A DNA stretch of 64,000 nt from Haemophilus sp. HMSC068C11 (GCF_001815355.1 NZ_KV820361.1:207048-271047), one strand, 5' to 3'; positions 38,448 to 48,387 are shown, counted from the stretch's first letter. The notes: a model not told the origin generated them from the sequence alone. Translations and numbers: made by a program.

Positions 38448-40207
38448 TATTGAATATCCTCTTTTCGTTGAGCCAATAATTCGGCAAAGAAGCCTTGATC
38501 TTTTAATTGGTTGAAATGGCCTTGTTGAACAATTTCACCTTCTTGCATCACTAAAATGTTGTCGCATTGTTTTAGATCTTCAATACGGTGTGTGATCATT
38601 AAGGTGGTTTGGTTATGGCTCATTTCTGCAAGGGCAGCAAGTACCAGATTTTCAGACTGAGCATCAAGGCTAGCCGTTGGCTCATCGAGTAATAATAAAT
38701 TGCCTTTGCGTAGTAAAGCGCGTGCGATAGCTAATCGTTGGGCTTGGCCTACGGATACACCAATGCCTCCATCTTTAATTTCACTATCCAAGCCTAATTT
38801 ATCAGTAAATTCTTTCGCTTGAGCAGAAACCAAGGCTTGCTCAATTTGCTCATCAGTTGCTTGAATATCACCTAAAAGTAGATTTTCTTTGATGCTACCT
38901 TGTAGCAGTAATGGGTTTTGTCCTACCCACGCAATTTGTTTACGCCAGTCGCTTAAACAGCTTTGGTTAAGTTCTACACCATTAATTTTTAAGCTTCCTT
39001 CATAAGGCAAGAAACCGAGTAATACATTGATTAAAGAGGTTTTTCCTGCACCACTTTGGCCGACAAGAGCAATATGGCTTTCTTTCGGAATATGGAATGA
39101 AAGAGGCTTCGTTAATGGTTGACCTTGTGGTGAAAGTGCTACTAAATTTTCAGCCTGAATCTCGACCGCACTTTGTGCTGGAATTTGTTCATTACCTTGA
39201 TGTGCAATTAAATAATCTGCTTCTAAGAAATCGACAATGGCATCAGCTGCACCAATACCAGCTGCACGATCGTGATAGTAAGTCCCGAGATCTCGCAATG
39301 GTTGATAAAACTCTGGCGCAAGAATTAAGCAGAAAAAGCCGGTAAATAAGGTTAGCGTGGTGCCATAAGTACCAAATTCGACTTGGCCTAAATAGCTAAA
39401 ACCAAAGTACACCGCCATTAAAGCAATGGAAATGGAGGTGAAAAACTCTAACACGGCAGAAGAGAGAAACGCCATTTTAAGTACAGTCATGGTCGTTTCA
39501 CGGAAGTCTTCCGTTGTGCTTTCAATATGTTGTGTTTGTTCTGAAGTGCGGTTGAAAAGACGTAAGGTTTCTAAACCGCGTAAGCGATCCAAGAATTGTG
39601 CACTTAAGCGAGAAAGAGTGGCCATATTTTTTTGGCTGCTATCTGCTGCTGCAATCCCTACTAGAATCATAAAAATCGGTACAAGCGGTGCAGTGACCAT
39701 CAAAATCAGTCCTGCGGCCCAGTTGAGCGGGAATAAAGCAATTAAAATCACCATTGGTACAATGGCAGACAAACTTTGTTGTGGTAAGAAACGCGCATAG
39801 AAGTTATGCAGATTTTCCACTTGTTCAAGCATGATACTTGCCCAGCTACCAGCTGGTTTGTTATTGATAGTCGCAGGTCCCACTTGATGGATTTTATCTA
39901 AAATCTTTTGACGCATGTGATTGCGCAGTAATCGACCTGCTTTAAAGCCAATTTTTTCGCGTAGCCATAAAATGACCGCACGTAAAGCAAAAGTGATGAT
40001 TAATGCAATAAAATAGGGAACCAGTTCAGCGCGATCGACATGTTGCATAATGAGCTTGTCGAGCAATGTCGCAAGAAAATAGGTTTGAGCCACAAGAATT
40101 AAGGAGGAAAGTGTGGCAAGGGCAATATTGGTGCGCATTAATTTTTTAACAGGTTCTTGTTGCGCACGAAGCCATTTTTGTAAATATTTTTGGCGAAGTT
40201 TATCCAT
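38447..40207 (-). CDS. cydD: Thiol/heme ABC exporter subunit CydD
   Basis: A 586-aa half-transporter: membrane domain to about residue 320, Walker A VGQSGAGKTSL near 380, a CydD-type signature VSVGQAQRLA in place of LSGGQ, and Walker B LLLDEPTASLD. Upstream partner of cydC and translationally coupled to it. Lies downstream of trxB in a redox-themed minus-strand cluster. Confidence 0.94.
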   Translation of the reverse strand: MDKLRQKYLQKWLRAQQEPVKKLMRTNIALATLSSLILVAQTYFLATLLDKLIMQHVDRAELVPYFIALIITFALRAVILWLREKIGFKAGRLLRNHMRQKILDKIHQVGPATINNKPAGSWASIMLEQVENLHNFYARFLPQQSLSAIVPMVILIALFPLNWAAGLILMVTAPLVPIFMILVGIAAADSSQKNMATLSRLSAQFLDRLRGLETLRLFNRTSEQTQHIESTTEDFRETTMTVLKMAFLSSAVLEFFTSISIALMAVYFGFSYLGQVEFGTYGTTLTLFTGFFCLILAPEFYQPLRDLGTYYHDRAAGIGAADAIVDFLEADYLIAHQGNEQIPAQSAVEIQAENLVALSPQGQPLTKPLSFHIPKESHIALVGQSGAGKTSLINVLLGFLPYEGSLKINGVELNQSCLSDWRKQIAWVGQNPLLLQGSIKENLLLGDIQATDEQIEQALVSAQAKEFTDKLGLDSEIKDGGIGVSVGQAQRLAIARALLRKGNLLLLDEPTASLDAQSENLVLAALAEMSHNQTTLMITHRIEDLKQCDNILVMQEGEIVQQGHFNQLKDQGFFAELLAQRKEDIQ

Positions 40208-40275
40208 TGTTTTTATTTATCCTAGGATAGGATGAGTTGGATGGAGGATTAAAAAATCTACCTTTGAAAAATAAT

Positions 40276-40304
40276 AGGTGCGTGAAACCTTGTTTTACGC
40301 ACCT
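40276..40304 (-). terminator. Terminator after trxB
   Basis: A 12-bp stem (40276-40287 with 40293-40304, one G-U); on the minus strand it is followed by a T-rich stretch. Confidence 0.75.
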
Positions 40305-40324
40305 TACATGAGAATTTAGTGCAC

Positions 40325-41346
<1,022 letters not shown>

Positions 41347-41367
41347 ATAAAAAAATAGTTGATCGTA

Positions 41368-42225
41368 TTAGTAAAGCAATGAATACAGCAATCGGCGATA
41401 TTTATTGGTGATAGGATCTGCGTTACCAATGGCTGATAAAATAGATAAAAACTGTTGTTTCACTTCACCATTTTCCGCAGAAAGATCTTGTTTAAGAATG
41501 CTAAATAATAAATCCAATGCTTCTTCGTTTCGATTAGCTTGATGTAGCTGAACTGCCAATTTCAACGCAATTTCAGGCGTTGGATTTTTCGCATAATCTG
41601 CTTGTAATTGCTGAATTTCTGGCGTATCAGCCGCTTTAATTAAAAGCTCAATCTGCGCTTGTAATCCATGCCAACGGCTGTCGCGATCCTGAATAGGGAT
41701 TTGCGCTAAAATATCTGCCGCCGGCTCCGTTTTCTTCATCGCAATATAGGTTTCCGCATAAAGTAATGCCACATCGCTGTTTTTCTTATCCGAAAGTTCC
41801 CAGGCTTCTTTCAGTAATGGAAGGGCCGAGTTGTAATCTTCTACTTGTAAAAAATCCAAGGCTTTTTGGAATTTTAAATCTTCTTCTTTTGGCAAAATCG
41901 CACTCAAACGTTGCAATAAGCTGGTTTCATCTAATGCTCCAGGGAACGCATCTATTGCTTGAGCCTCTTTGAAAAGATAGGTTGTTGGTAACGCTTGAAT
42001 ACGAAATTGTGCGGCAATCATTTGCTCAGTCTCACAATTCACTAAGCCGAGGATAAATTGTCCTTGATGTTGTTCTGCAACACGTTGTAGGACTGTTGCA
42101 AAATCAGCTGATTCTTTATGACTTGGTGCATAAAAGTTAATGACAAGTGGTGTTTCAACAGAACGTTGCAACGTTTCAGTAAGATTTTGTTCGTTGAGCT
42201 CAACTAAGAAAGGTAAATCTGCCAT
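41368..42225 (-). CDS. cnoX: Thioredoxin-fold/TPR chaperedoxin (CnoX/YbbN-like)
   Basis: A 285-aa protein: thioredoxin fold at residues 1-110 and tandem TPR-like helices from about 115. In E. coli CnoX is a hypochlorite-activated holdase that hands clients to GroEL and DnaK. The active-site position reads PSHKES, with neither cysteine (E. coli has SxxC), so no thiol chemistry is expected there. Next to trxB and cydDC, a neighbourhood shared with H. influenzae. Confidence 0.85.
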   Translation of the reverse strand: MADLPFLVELNEQNLTETLQRSVETPLVINFYAPSHKESADFATVLQRVAEQHQGQFILGLVNCETEQMIAAQFRIQALPTTYLFKEAQAIDAFPGALDETSLLQRLSAILPKEEDLKFQKALDFLQVEDYNSALPLLKEAWELSDKKNSDVALLYAETYIAMKKTEPAADILAQIPIQDRDSRWHGLQAQIELLIKAADTPEIQQLQADYAKNPTPEIALKLAVQLHQANRNEEALDLLFSILKQDLSAENGEVKQQFLSILSAIGNADPITNKYRRLLYSLLY

Positions 42226-42299
42226 TTTTATTCCTTCATAAATGGAAAATGATGCTTGATTTTAACAAAGTGCGGTCAGTTTTAGAAATGTTTTACAGG

Positions 42300-42330
42300 A
42301 AAAGAAAAGGGCAGTGTTAATCTGCCCTTA
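42300..42330 (-). terminator. Terminator after the xanthine/urate permease gene
   Basis: An 8-bp stem AAGGGCAG/CTGCCCTT (42308-42315 with 42323-42330) with TTCTTTT on the minus-strand 3' side. Confidence 0.75.
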
Positions 42331-42344
42331 GTTGAGATGCATTT

Positions 42345-43655
42345 TTATTCTTTTGTTTCTTCCACTTTATCTTCTGGAAGCACAAGGTTAAGAATTAAGG
42401 CAAGTAATGAGCCAACAGTAATGCCTGAACCAAGCACTTCTTTGAAAAAGTGCGGTAATTTATCAAGTAATTCTGGACGAGTTGTCACGGCTAAGCCACA
42501 ACCAATTGAAATCGCGATAATTAAACCATTACGTTTGCTACGCGCCACTTTATCCAACATTTGGATACCCGCGGCGATAATCATCGCAAACATCATTAAG
42601 CCTGCACCGCCTAATACAGGCAATGGAATTGAAACAATTAATGCACCGAATACAGGGAATAAGCCCGCTAGTGCTAGAAGCACACCGGTTAGCGCAACCA
42701 CGTGGCGGCTTGCTACACCAGTTAAGGAAATCACGCCGATATTTTGTGAGAATGAAGAGAATGGCGTGGTGGACATAATGGCTGCCAAGGCAGATCCTAA
42801 ACCGTCGGCTAAAACTCCGCCGCGTAAATGTCTGCCAGTGATTTCGGTTTTAGTGGCATTACCTAGCGCTAAGAAGTTACCGCTTGATTCAACAATCGTG
42901 ACTAAGTACGCGATGGACATGCCGATAATCCCTGAAATAGGGAAGGCTAAACCAAAGTGTAGTGGTTGTGGAATTGCGAAGGTTTGCGCTTGTTTTACGC
43001 CTTCAAAGCTTACCCAGCCCATGGCTAAACAAACGATATAACCAGTCATCATCCCAATAACGATGGCTGCTGCAGAGAAAATCCCTTTTCCCCATTGTAC
43101 GAGGGCTACCACGATCACTAAGACAAAGCTCGCCATTATTAAATTTTCTGGCGTCGCATAATTTGCATCACCACGTTGACCACCTGCGAACCAGTCAACG
43201 GCAACAGGAATGAGGCTTAAGCCGATCATCATGACGACAGTCCCCGTCACAAGTGGTGGGAACAATTTACGAATATATGGCATGAAGAAACTGCCGATAA
43301 TCATCACTAAGGAACCAATGAGAGAAGAACCTAATATACCAGCGATGCCATATTCACTGAAACCAATGGCAAGTGCAGCAGCAACGAAAGTAAAACTGGT
43401 CCCCATCACACTTGGTAAACGAATGCCAATAGGCCCTAAGCCTTTACATTGGATAACGGTTACCACTCCAGAAATTAAAAGCGCCGCATTAACTAATGTA
43501 ATGGTATCTTCAGTCGGTAATTTTAAGACGTTACCAATGACTAATGGTACGGCAATAATTCCCCCTAGTGCAGCAAGTAAATGTTGTGCGGCAAGGAGTA
43601 AACTCAATCCGAAAGGTGGTTTGTCTTCCACCGTATAAAGCAGGTTGTTATTCAT
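42345..43655 (-). CDS. NCS2-family purine permease (xanthine/urate type)
   Basis: A 436-aa inner-membrane transporter with about 14 helices. The NAT signature is QNIGVISLTGVASRHVV; the QN start and SRxV end are those of the xanthine/uric acid branch (XanP, XanQ, UacT) rather than uracil permeases. The conserved ESSGNF segment in helix 8 is intact. A PurR operator overlaps its promoter, which supports purine transport. The exact substrate cannot be fixed by eye. Confidence 0.88.
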   Translation of the reverse strand: MNNNLLYTVEDKPPFGLSLLLAAQHLLAALGGIIAVPLVIGNVLKLPTEDTITLVNAALLISGVVTVIQCKGLGPIGIRLPSVMGTSFTFVAAALAIGFSEYGIAGILGSSLIGSLVMIIGSFFMPYIRKLFPPLVTGTVVMMIGLSLIPVAVDWFAGGQRGDANYATPENLIMASFVLVIVVALVQWGKGIFSAAAIVIGMMTGYIVCLAMGWVSFEGVKQAQTFAIPQPLHFGLAFPISGIIGMSIAYLVTIVESSGNFLALGNATKTEITGRHLRGGVLADGLGSALAAIMSTTPFSSFSQNIGVISLTGVASRHVVALTGVLLALAGLFPVFGALIVSIPLPVLGGAGLMMFAMIIAAGIQMLDKVARSKRNGLIIAISIGCGLAVTTRPELLDKLPHFFKEVLGSGITVGSLLALILNLVLPEDKVEETKE

Positions 43656-43685
43656 TTGGTTTCCCTAAGTAAAAAAATTGTGCGA

Positions 43686-43714
43686 ATTATACGTTAATTT
43701 TGATTTGAGGCAAA
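43686..43714 (-). promoter_or_regulatory. Promoter of the purine permease
   Basis: On the minus strand: -35 TTTGCC (complement of 43709-43714), 17-bp spacer, perfect -10 TATAAT (complement of 43686-43691). The -35 lies inside the PurR box. Confidence 0.8.
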
Positions 43715-43723
43715 CGTTTGCGT
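43708..43723. promoter_or_regulatory. PurR operator
   Basis: AGGCAAACGTTTGCGT, a 16-bp palindrome matching the PurR consensus ACGCAAACGTTTGCGT at 15 of 16 positions. It overlaps the permease -35, as expected for purine-responsive repression. Confidence 0.88.
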
Positions 43724-43736
43724 AAATAAAATAAAA

Positions 43737-43774
43737 AAGTGCGGTTAAAAATCATCTTGTTTTTAACCGCACTT
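43737..43774. terminator. Paired uptake-signal terminator after the DASS gene
   Basis: AAGTGCGGT (43737-43745) and complement (43766-43774) form a stem extended by A/T runs; terminates the minus-strand carboxylate transporter gene. Confidence 0.9.
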
Positions 43775-43789
43775 ATTCGATTTTAAGGG

Positions 43790-45187
43790 TTACATCCAGA
43801 AGATATAAGCAATTGTCCCGATGATTAGCATACAGGTTAAATCAATAAATTTACCCACGCGGATCATTTCTGATTGTTTAACAAAACCTGTCGAGTACAC
43901 AATTGCATTCGGTGGTGTACCAACTGGCATCATAAAGGCACAAGATGCACCTAGGCCAATAATCATCGCAAAACCAAGTGGTGGCATATTCAGTGCTTGT
44001 GCGATAGAAATAAAGATTGGAACCAGTAAAGCTGCACTTGCTGTGTTTGACGTAAACTCAGTTAAGCAGACAATAAAGGCAGCAACAATTAATGCCATTA
44101 CATAGTAGTGACCGCCTTCAATAATAAAGACAATACCATCTGCCATGATTTTACTTGCACCTGAATGGGTGAGTACAGAACTTAAGGTTAAGCCGCCACC
44201 AAAGAGGAATAATACGCCCCATTCTGTATTGTCTTGTACTTCTTTCCAGCTTGCGATCCCCGTTACACAAATGACAATTGCTGCGGAGAGTGCAACCATA
44301 CTGTCAAAGCTGCCAATAGGTTTGGGTAAGCCTAATGATTGAGAAATAATAGGGTTAAGGTACCCACCAAAAATCCACAGAATTGCTACAGTGATAAAAA
44401 TAACCAACGTTAAAACTCGTTGTTTGGTCATGTGAATTTTTTCAAATTCAGCAGCAAAACGAAGGCCTAATTTGGGTTTAAATACAAGATATAACCAACC
44501 AATAATAAGCGGGAATAAAATTAACATGACTGGCGTGCCATACATTAACCAGTCAGCAAAACCTAAATGAAGTTGGGAGGCTGCAATCGCATTAGGTGGA
44601 CTTCCCACAAGTGTTCCCATCCCTCCAATGGTGGCACTATAGGCAATCCCTAATAACACGAATACGTAAGTATTGTGATCTTCATTACGATCTAACTGAC
44701 TCAAAATAGTCATTGAAAGTGGGATCATCATCGCCGCCGTGGCCGTATTACTCATCCACATAGATAAAAATGCTGTTGCTAAGAAGAGGTAAAGCACCGC
44801 AACAAAGAGACGACCTTTTGCTAATTGCATGATTTTATTCGAAATCATTTTGTCAATTTTTTGCACATTTAATGCAGTAGCAAGGGCAAAACCACCAAAG
44901 AATAAGAAAATGGTCGGATCCGCAAAGGCAACAAGCGCTTCACGACTATTAGCCAATCCTAACAGGACAGATAAAATGGGCACGAACAATGCAGTGATCG
45001 TTACACTGACGGCTTCGGTAAGCCATAAAATAGCTACAAACGCGAGTAAAGATAATCCTTTGTTTGCCGCAGGTTCAAAAGGAAGGGTATTAAGTAAAAT
45101 AAAAAAGAGCGCGACATCAAAGAGGAATATAATGGTTTGTTTATTCCATGCTTTTCGTTGAGAATTGGTGACGGGGATTGATTGCAT
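43790..45187 (-). CDS. SLC13/DASS-family di- or tricarboxylate transporter
   Basis: A 465-aa sodium-coupled transporter with about 11 helices plus two hairpins. The two SNT substrate/sodium motifs are MSNTATAAMMIPL and TSNTASAALLVPI, each followed by a proline motif (GSPPNAI and GTPPNAI). Succinate, fumarate or malate are likely substrates, by family. The start at 45187 has AAGGAG 6 nt upstream; an ATG at 45226 has none. Confidence 0.9.
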   Translation of the reverse strand: MQSIPVTNSQRKAWNKQTIIFLFDVALFFILLNTLPFEPAANKGLSLLAFVAILWLTEAVSVTITALFVPILSVLLGLANSREALVAFADPTIFLFFGGFALATALNVQKIDKMISNKIMQLAKGRLFVAVLYLFLATAFLSMWMSNTATAAMMIPLSMTILSQLDRNEDHNTYVFVLLGIAYSATIGGMGTLVGSPPNAIAASQLHLGFADWLMYGTPVMLILFPLIIGWLYLVFKPKLGLRFAAEFEKIHMTKQRVLTLVIFITVAILWIFGGYLNPIISQSLGLPKPIGSFDSMVALSAAIVICVTGIASWKEVQDNTEWGVLFLFGGGLTLSSVLTHSGASKIMADGIVFIIEGGHYYVMALIVAAFIVCLTEFTSNTASAALLVPIFISIAQALNMPPLGFAMIIGLGASCAFMMPVGTPPNAIVYSTGFVKQSEMIRVGKFIDLTCMLIIGTIAYIFWM

Positions 45188-45216
45188 ATTTCTCCTTATA
45201 TTTTTTATGGCCGCCG

Positions 45217-45225
45217 ATTGTAGCA
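45217..45225 (-). promoter_or_regulatory. Extended -10 of the DASS transporter promoter
   Basis: The minus strand reads TGCTACAAT, an extended -10 element (TGN-TACAAT). No good -35 is present, suggesting activator dependence. A 7-bp inverted repeat, ATACTAA/TTAGTAT at 45253-45273, is centred about 53 bp upstream of the predicted start. Confidence 0.5.
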
Positions 45226-45279
45226 CAAGAGTAATTAATCAGAAAATAATGCATACTAAAAATTGATTAGTATTAAAGC

Positions 45280-45318
45280 AAAGTACGGTCAAAAACCTCC
45301 TGATTTTTGACCGCACTT
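45280..45318. terminator. Uptake-signal terminator after the UDG-family gene
   Basis: Arms AAGTACGGTC (one change from the signal) and perfect ACCGCACTT (45310-45318) around a short loop. Confidence 0.85.
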
Positions 45319-45336
45319 TATGAGTGGAATATTTGT

Positions 45337-45918
45337 TTAACGAGATAAAATCGCTTTCACTTGCTTTTGCAATGTTGGCACTATCTCTTGTTCAAACCAT
45401 GGATTTTTCTTGAGCCAGATTTGGTTCCGTGGAGAAGGATGAACGAGCGGGAGAAAGTGAGGGAGAAAATCACGGAAATGCTGAACTGTCTCAGTGACAT
45501 TAAGGTTATTTTCTGGCAAATAGTATTTTTGTGCATATTGTCCAATAAGAATCGTCAGCTCAATATTAGGCAAATTAGCGAGAATTAGCGGATGCCATTT
45601 TTCTGCGAAGCCTTTGCGCGGTGGTAAATCACCGGATTTGCCTTTTCCAGGGTAATAAAAGTCCATCGGGATGACAGCAAACAAACCAGAATGATAGAAG
45701 GTATCGCGATCCACACCGAGCCATTCACGTAGGCGATCACCGCTTTTATCATTCCAATATAAACGACTTTCTTGGGCTTTAATTCCGGGAGCTTGTCCGA
45801 CAATGTTAATGCGAGCTGTCGTTGGTGCAGCAAAAAGCGGTTCAATGCCTTGTAACGTAAAAGATTGATTGTCGGGGTCTTGCATAATGGATTGTGTGAT
45901 TTGACTAAGTGTTGGCAT
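45337..45918 (-). CDS. Uracil-DNA glycosylase superfamily protein
   Basis: A 193-aa protein with the UDG-fold motifs IVGQAPGIKAQES (residues 39-51, motif 1) and LVHPSPRNQIW (near 158-168, motif 2). There are no four iron-sulfur cysteines, so it is not the family 4/5 type. It resembles the conserved short UDG-like proteins of Pasteurellaceae. Substrate and activity are uncertain. AAGGA precedes the ATG. Confidence 0.82.
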   Translation of the reverse strand: MPTLSQITQSIMQDPDNQSFTLQGIEPLFAAPTTARINIVGQAPGIKAQESRLYWNDKSGDRLREWLGVDRDTFYHSGLFAVIPMDFYYPGKGKSGDLPPRKGFAEKWHPLILANLPNIELTILIGQYAQKYYLPENNLNVTETVQHFRDFLPHFLPLVHPSPRNQIWLKKNPWFEQEIVPTLQKQVKAILSR

Positions 45919-45941
45919 GATTCTTCCTTATTTATTGAAAT

Positions 45942-45972
45942 AAAAATAGCTCATTTCTGATGAGCTATTTTA
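45942..45972 (-). terminator. Terminator after nrdD
   Basis: A 12-bp stem (45943-45954 with 45960-45971), 5-nt loop, T-run on the minus strand. Confidence 0.85.
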
Positions 45973-45992
45973 TCATAATAACGAAACGACCA

Positions 45993-48119
45993 TTATAGAT
46001 GTTTTACACGGCGTTTTACTTCTTCCTGTTTACCCGCATTGAATGGGCGAGCATCAGGACTGCCGAGATAACCGCAAACTCGTCGGGTTACAGAGACTTT
46101 TGCACTGTCATGGTTGCCACATTTCGGACAAACAAAGCCTTTACTTGTGCAATTAAATTCTCCTGTGAAGCCACATTCGTAACATTCATCTATTGGCGTA
46201 TTAGTGCCATAATAAGGCACGCGATCGTAGCTATAATCCCACACATCTTCGAGTGCTTTTAGGTTATGTTGAATATTTGGATATTCGCCATAACAAATGA
46301 AGCCCCCGCTTGCTAATTCAGGATAAGGCATTTCAAAGTCTAATTTATCGTATGGATTCACTTTTTTCTCTACATCTAAGTGATAGCTATTAGTGTAGTA
46401 GCCTTTATCGGTAACGCCTTCAATCACACCAAATTGTTTGGTATCTAAACGACAGAAGCGATCGCACAAGTTTTCACTTGGTGTGGAATAAAGGCTAAAT
46501 GCATAGCCGGTTTCTTTCTGCCATTGTTTGACTGCTTCACTTAAACGACGCACAATTGCGATGCCTTTTTCGCGTAGTTGTTCATCGTCAAAAATATGTC
46601 CTTTTTTATACAGTGCATTGATGGTTTCGTGAATGCCAATATAGCCTAAAGAAATTGATGCTCGGCCATTTTTGAAAATATCGGCAACGTTATCATCAGC
46701 TTTTAATCGAACGCCGCAAGCACCTTCCATATAAAGAATTGGCGCGACACGGGCTTTGGTATTTTCTAAGCGAGCAATACGTGTAAGCAAGGCTTTCTTG
46801 GCTAGGGCTAAGCGTTCATCTAAAGTGCGGTAGAATTTTTCTTCGTTTCCTTGTGCTTCAAGAGCAATACGAGGTAGATTCAAACTCACCACACCTAAAT
46901 TATTGCGACCATCATGCACTTCATGACCGTTTTCTTCATAAGCACCCAAGAAGCTACGACAACCCATTGGCGCTTTGAATGAGCCAGTGACTTTGATTAC
47001 TTGATCATAGTTTAAAATATCTGGATACATGCGTTTTGATGCGCATTCTAATGCCAGTTTTTTAATATCATAGTTTGGATCTTGTTCGTTTTGGTTCACA
47101 CCTTTTTTAATGGTAAAGACCAGTTTAGGGAAGACTGGCGTTTTGTGATTTTTACCCAAGCCACGAATACGGTTTTTCAAGATTGATTGCTGAATTAAAC
47201 GTTCTTGCCAACTTGTGCCTAAGCCAAAACCAAAGGTAACAAACGGCGTTTGGCCATTGGACGTATGGAGCGTGTTAACTTCATATTCAAGGGATTGAAA
47301 CGCATCAAAACATTCTTTTTCAATTAGCGCTTTTGCATAACCTTCAGCATCTGGAATTTGCCATTGGGCGGCATTTTTCAAATGTTTTTCAAAGCTGAGT
47401 TGAACATAAGGTGCAAGCACTTCATCAATACGATTAATGGTTGTACCGCCATAAATATGGCTGGCTACTTGAGCAATAATTTGTGCGGTAACTGCTGTTG
47501 CTGTGCCGATAGATTTAGGCGGTTCAATTTCGGCATTACCCATTTTAAAACCATGTGAAAGCATGCCTTTTAGATCAACGAGCATGCAGTTAAACATTGG
47601 GAAAAATGGCGCGTAGTCTAAGTCGTGATAATGGATTTCGCCTTTTTCGTGAGCTTCCACGACATCTCTTGGCAGAATGTGACGTTTAGCATAATGTTTG
47701 GCCACAATACCTGCCAGTAAATCCCGCTGGGTCGGGATCACTTTCGCATCTTTATTCGCATTTTCGTTAAGCAATTCGACGTTGCTTTGTTCAATCAGCC
47801 CTTCAATTTCTTTGGTTAATTGGCTGCGTTTTTCACGAGCAAGATCACGATCGTGACGATATTCAATATAAGCACGTGCAATTTGTGGATACTTGCTTGT
47901 CATTAAGTGATCTTCAACGATTTTTTGAATCTGGTTGATATCAATTTCATGCTGATAGTGACTAAAAATCTCGGTATTAATTCGCTGGCTCAGATCATGG
48001 ATATAAATTTCATCAACAATATTGACCGCACTTGCCGCTTTTCTGATTGCATTAGTAATACGTTGTAGGTCAAACCCAATTCGTGAACCATCACGCTTAA
48101 TCACGAAGAAAGCATTCAT
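45993..48119 (-). CDS. nrdD: Anaerobic (class III) ribonucleoside-triphosphate reductase
   Basis: A 708-aa glycyl-radical enzyme making dNTPs without oxygen. An N-terminal ATP cone (VIKRDGSRIGFDLQRITNAI, residues 6-25) senses ATP/dATP. The C-terminus has a zinc ribbon (CYECGFTGEFNC, CPKCG) and the radical glycine in RRVCGYLGSPDARPFN. Start 48119 has AGGAG upstream; an in-frame ATG at 48164 falls inside the NrdR box. Needs NrdG (35997-36464). Regulated by NrdR, and probably FNR and Fur. Confidence 0.96.
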   Translation of the reverse strand: MNAFFVIKRDGSRIGFDLQRITNAIRKAASAVNIVDEIYIHDLSQRINTEIFSHYQHEIDINQIQKIVEDHLMTSKYPQIARAYIEYRHDRDLAREKRSQLTKEIEGLIEQSNVELLNENANKDAKVIPTQRDLLAGIVAKHYAKRHILPRDVVEAHEKGEIHYHDLDYAPFFPMFNCMLVDLKGMLSHGFKMGNAEIEPPKSIGTATAVTAQIIAQVASHIYGGTTINRIDEVLAPYVQLSFEKHLKNAAQWQIPDAEGYAKALIEKECFDAFQSLEYEVNTLHTSNGQTPFVTFGFGLGTSWQERLIQQSILKNRIRGLGKNHKTPVFPKLVFTIKKGVNQNEQDPNYDIKKLALECASKRMYPDILNYDQVIKVTGSFKAPMGCRSFLGAYEENGHEVHDGRNNLGVVSLNLPRIALEAQGNEEKFYRTLDERLALAKKALLTRIARLENTKARVAPILYMEGACGVRLKADDNVADIFKNGRASISLGYIGIHETINALYKKGHIFDDEQLREKGIAIVRRLSEAVKQWQKETGYAFSLYSTPSENLCDRFCRLDTKQFGVIEGVTDKGYYTNSYHLDVEKKVNPYDKLDFEMPYPELASGGFICYGEYPNIQHNLKALEDVWDYSYDRVPYYGTNTPIDECYECGFTGEFNCTSKGFVCPKCGNHDSAKVSVTRRVCGYLGSPDARPFNAGKQEEVKRRVKHL

Positions 48120-48160
48120 TTTATGACTCCTATATAGGCTAACTTTAAAAAAAAACGAAA

Positions 48161-48208
48161 GCACTATATATAGTTTTATTTAATAGATCAACACACAATA
48201 TGTAGTGT
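48161..48208 (-). promoter_or_regulatory. Two NrdR boxes over the nrdD promoter
   Basis: GCACTATATATAGTTT (48161-48176; 14 of 16 to ACACWATATATWGTGT) and ACACAATATGTAGTGT (48193-48208; 15 of 16). They are 32 bp apart, three helical turns, the standard NrdR spacing. A promoter (-35 TTGATC, complement of 48186-48191; -10 TATAGT, complement of 48163-48168; 17-bp spacer) sits between and under them. Confidence 0.9.
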
Positions 48209-48279
48209 TGTTTTATGTTTTTTGATGCTTGAAATTGTGGAGGAACCTTGCTAAATCTGGAAATCAAGAGAGTTTTTAT

Positions 48280-48294
48280 TGAGAATTATTCTCA
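48280..48294. promoter_or_regulatory. Fur-box-like palindrome upstream of nrdD
   Basis: TGAGAATTATTCTCA, a perfect 7-1-7 palindrome resembling the Fur consensus TGATAATNATTATCA (two symmetric changes). It sits about 160 bp upstream of the nrdD ATG. Confidence 0.6.
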
Positions 48295-48312
48295 AATTAT
48301 TTTTTAATAAAT

Positions 48313-48326
48313 TTGATCTATGTCAA
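48313..48326. promoter_or_regulatory. FNR site upstream of nrdD
   Basis: TTGATCTATGTCAA matches TTGATNNNNATCAA with one mismatch. Anaerobic activation of nrdD is expected; the site is about 160 bp from the NrdR-covered promoter, so a second promoter may exist. Confidence 0.7.
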
Positions 48327-48339
48327 GATTTTTGGCAAT

Positions 48340-48365
48340 AAAAAAACGGACGAAAAATCGTCCGC
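48340..48365 (-). terminator. Terminator after grpE
   Basis: A 7-bp GC-rich stem (48347-48353 with 48358-48364), 4-nt loop, seven T on the minus strand. Confidence 0.9.
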
Positions 48366-48387
48366 TCTTTAAGTCATAGAAAAGAAA

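Noticed and set aside
42337-43041. 234-codon plus-strand open frame opposite the purine permease
   Set aside because: Antisense shadow of a hydrophobic membrane protein gene: Pro/Ser/Thr-rich, no ribosome site, no recognisable domain.
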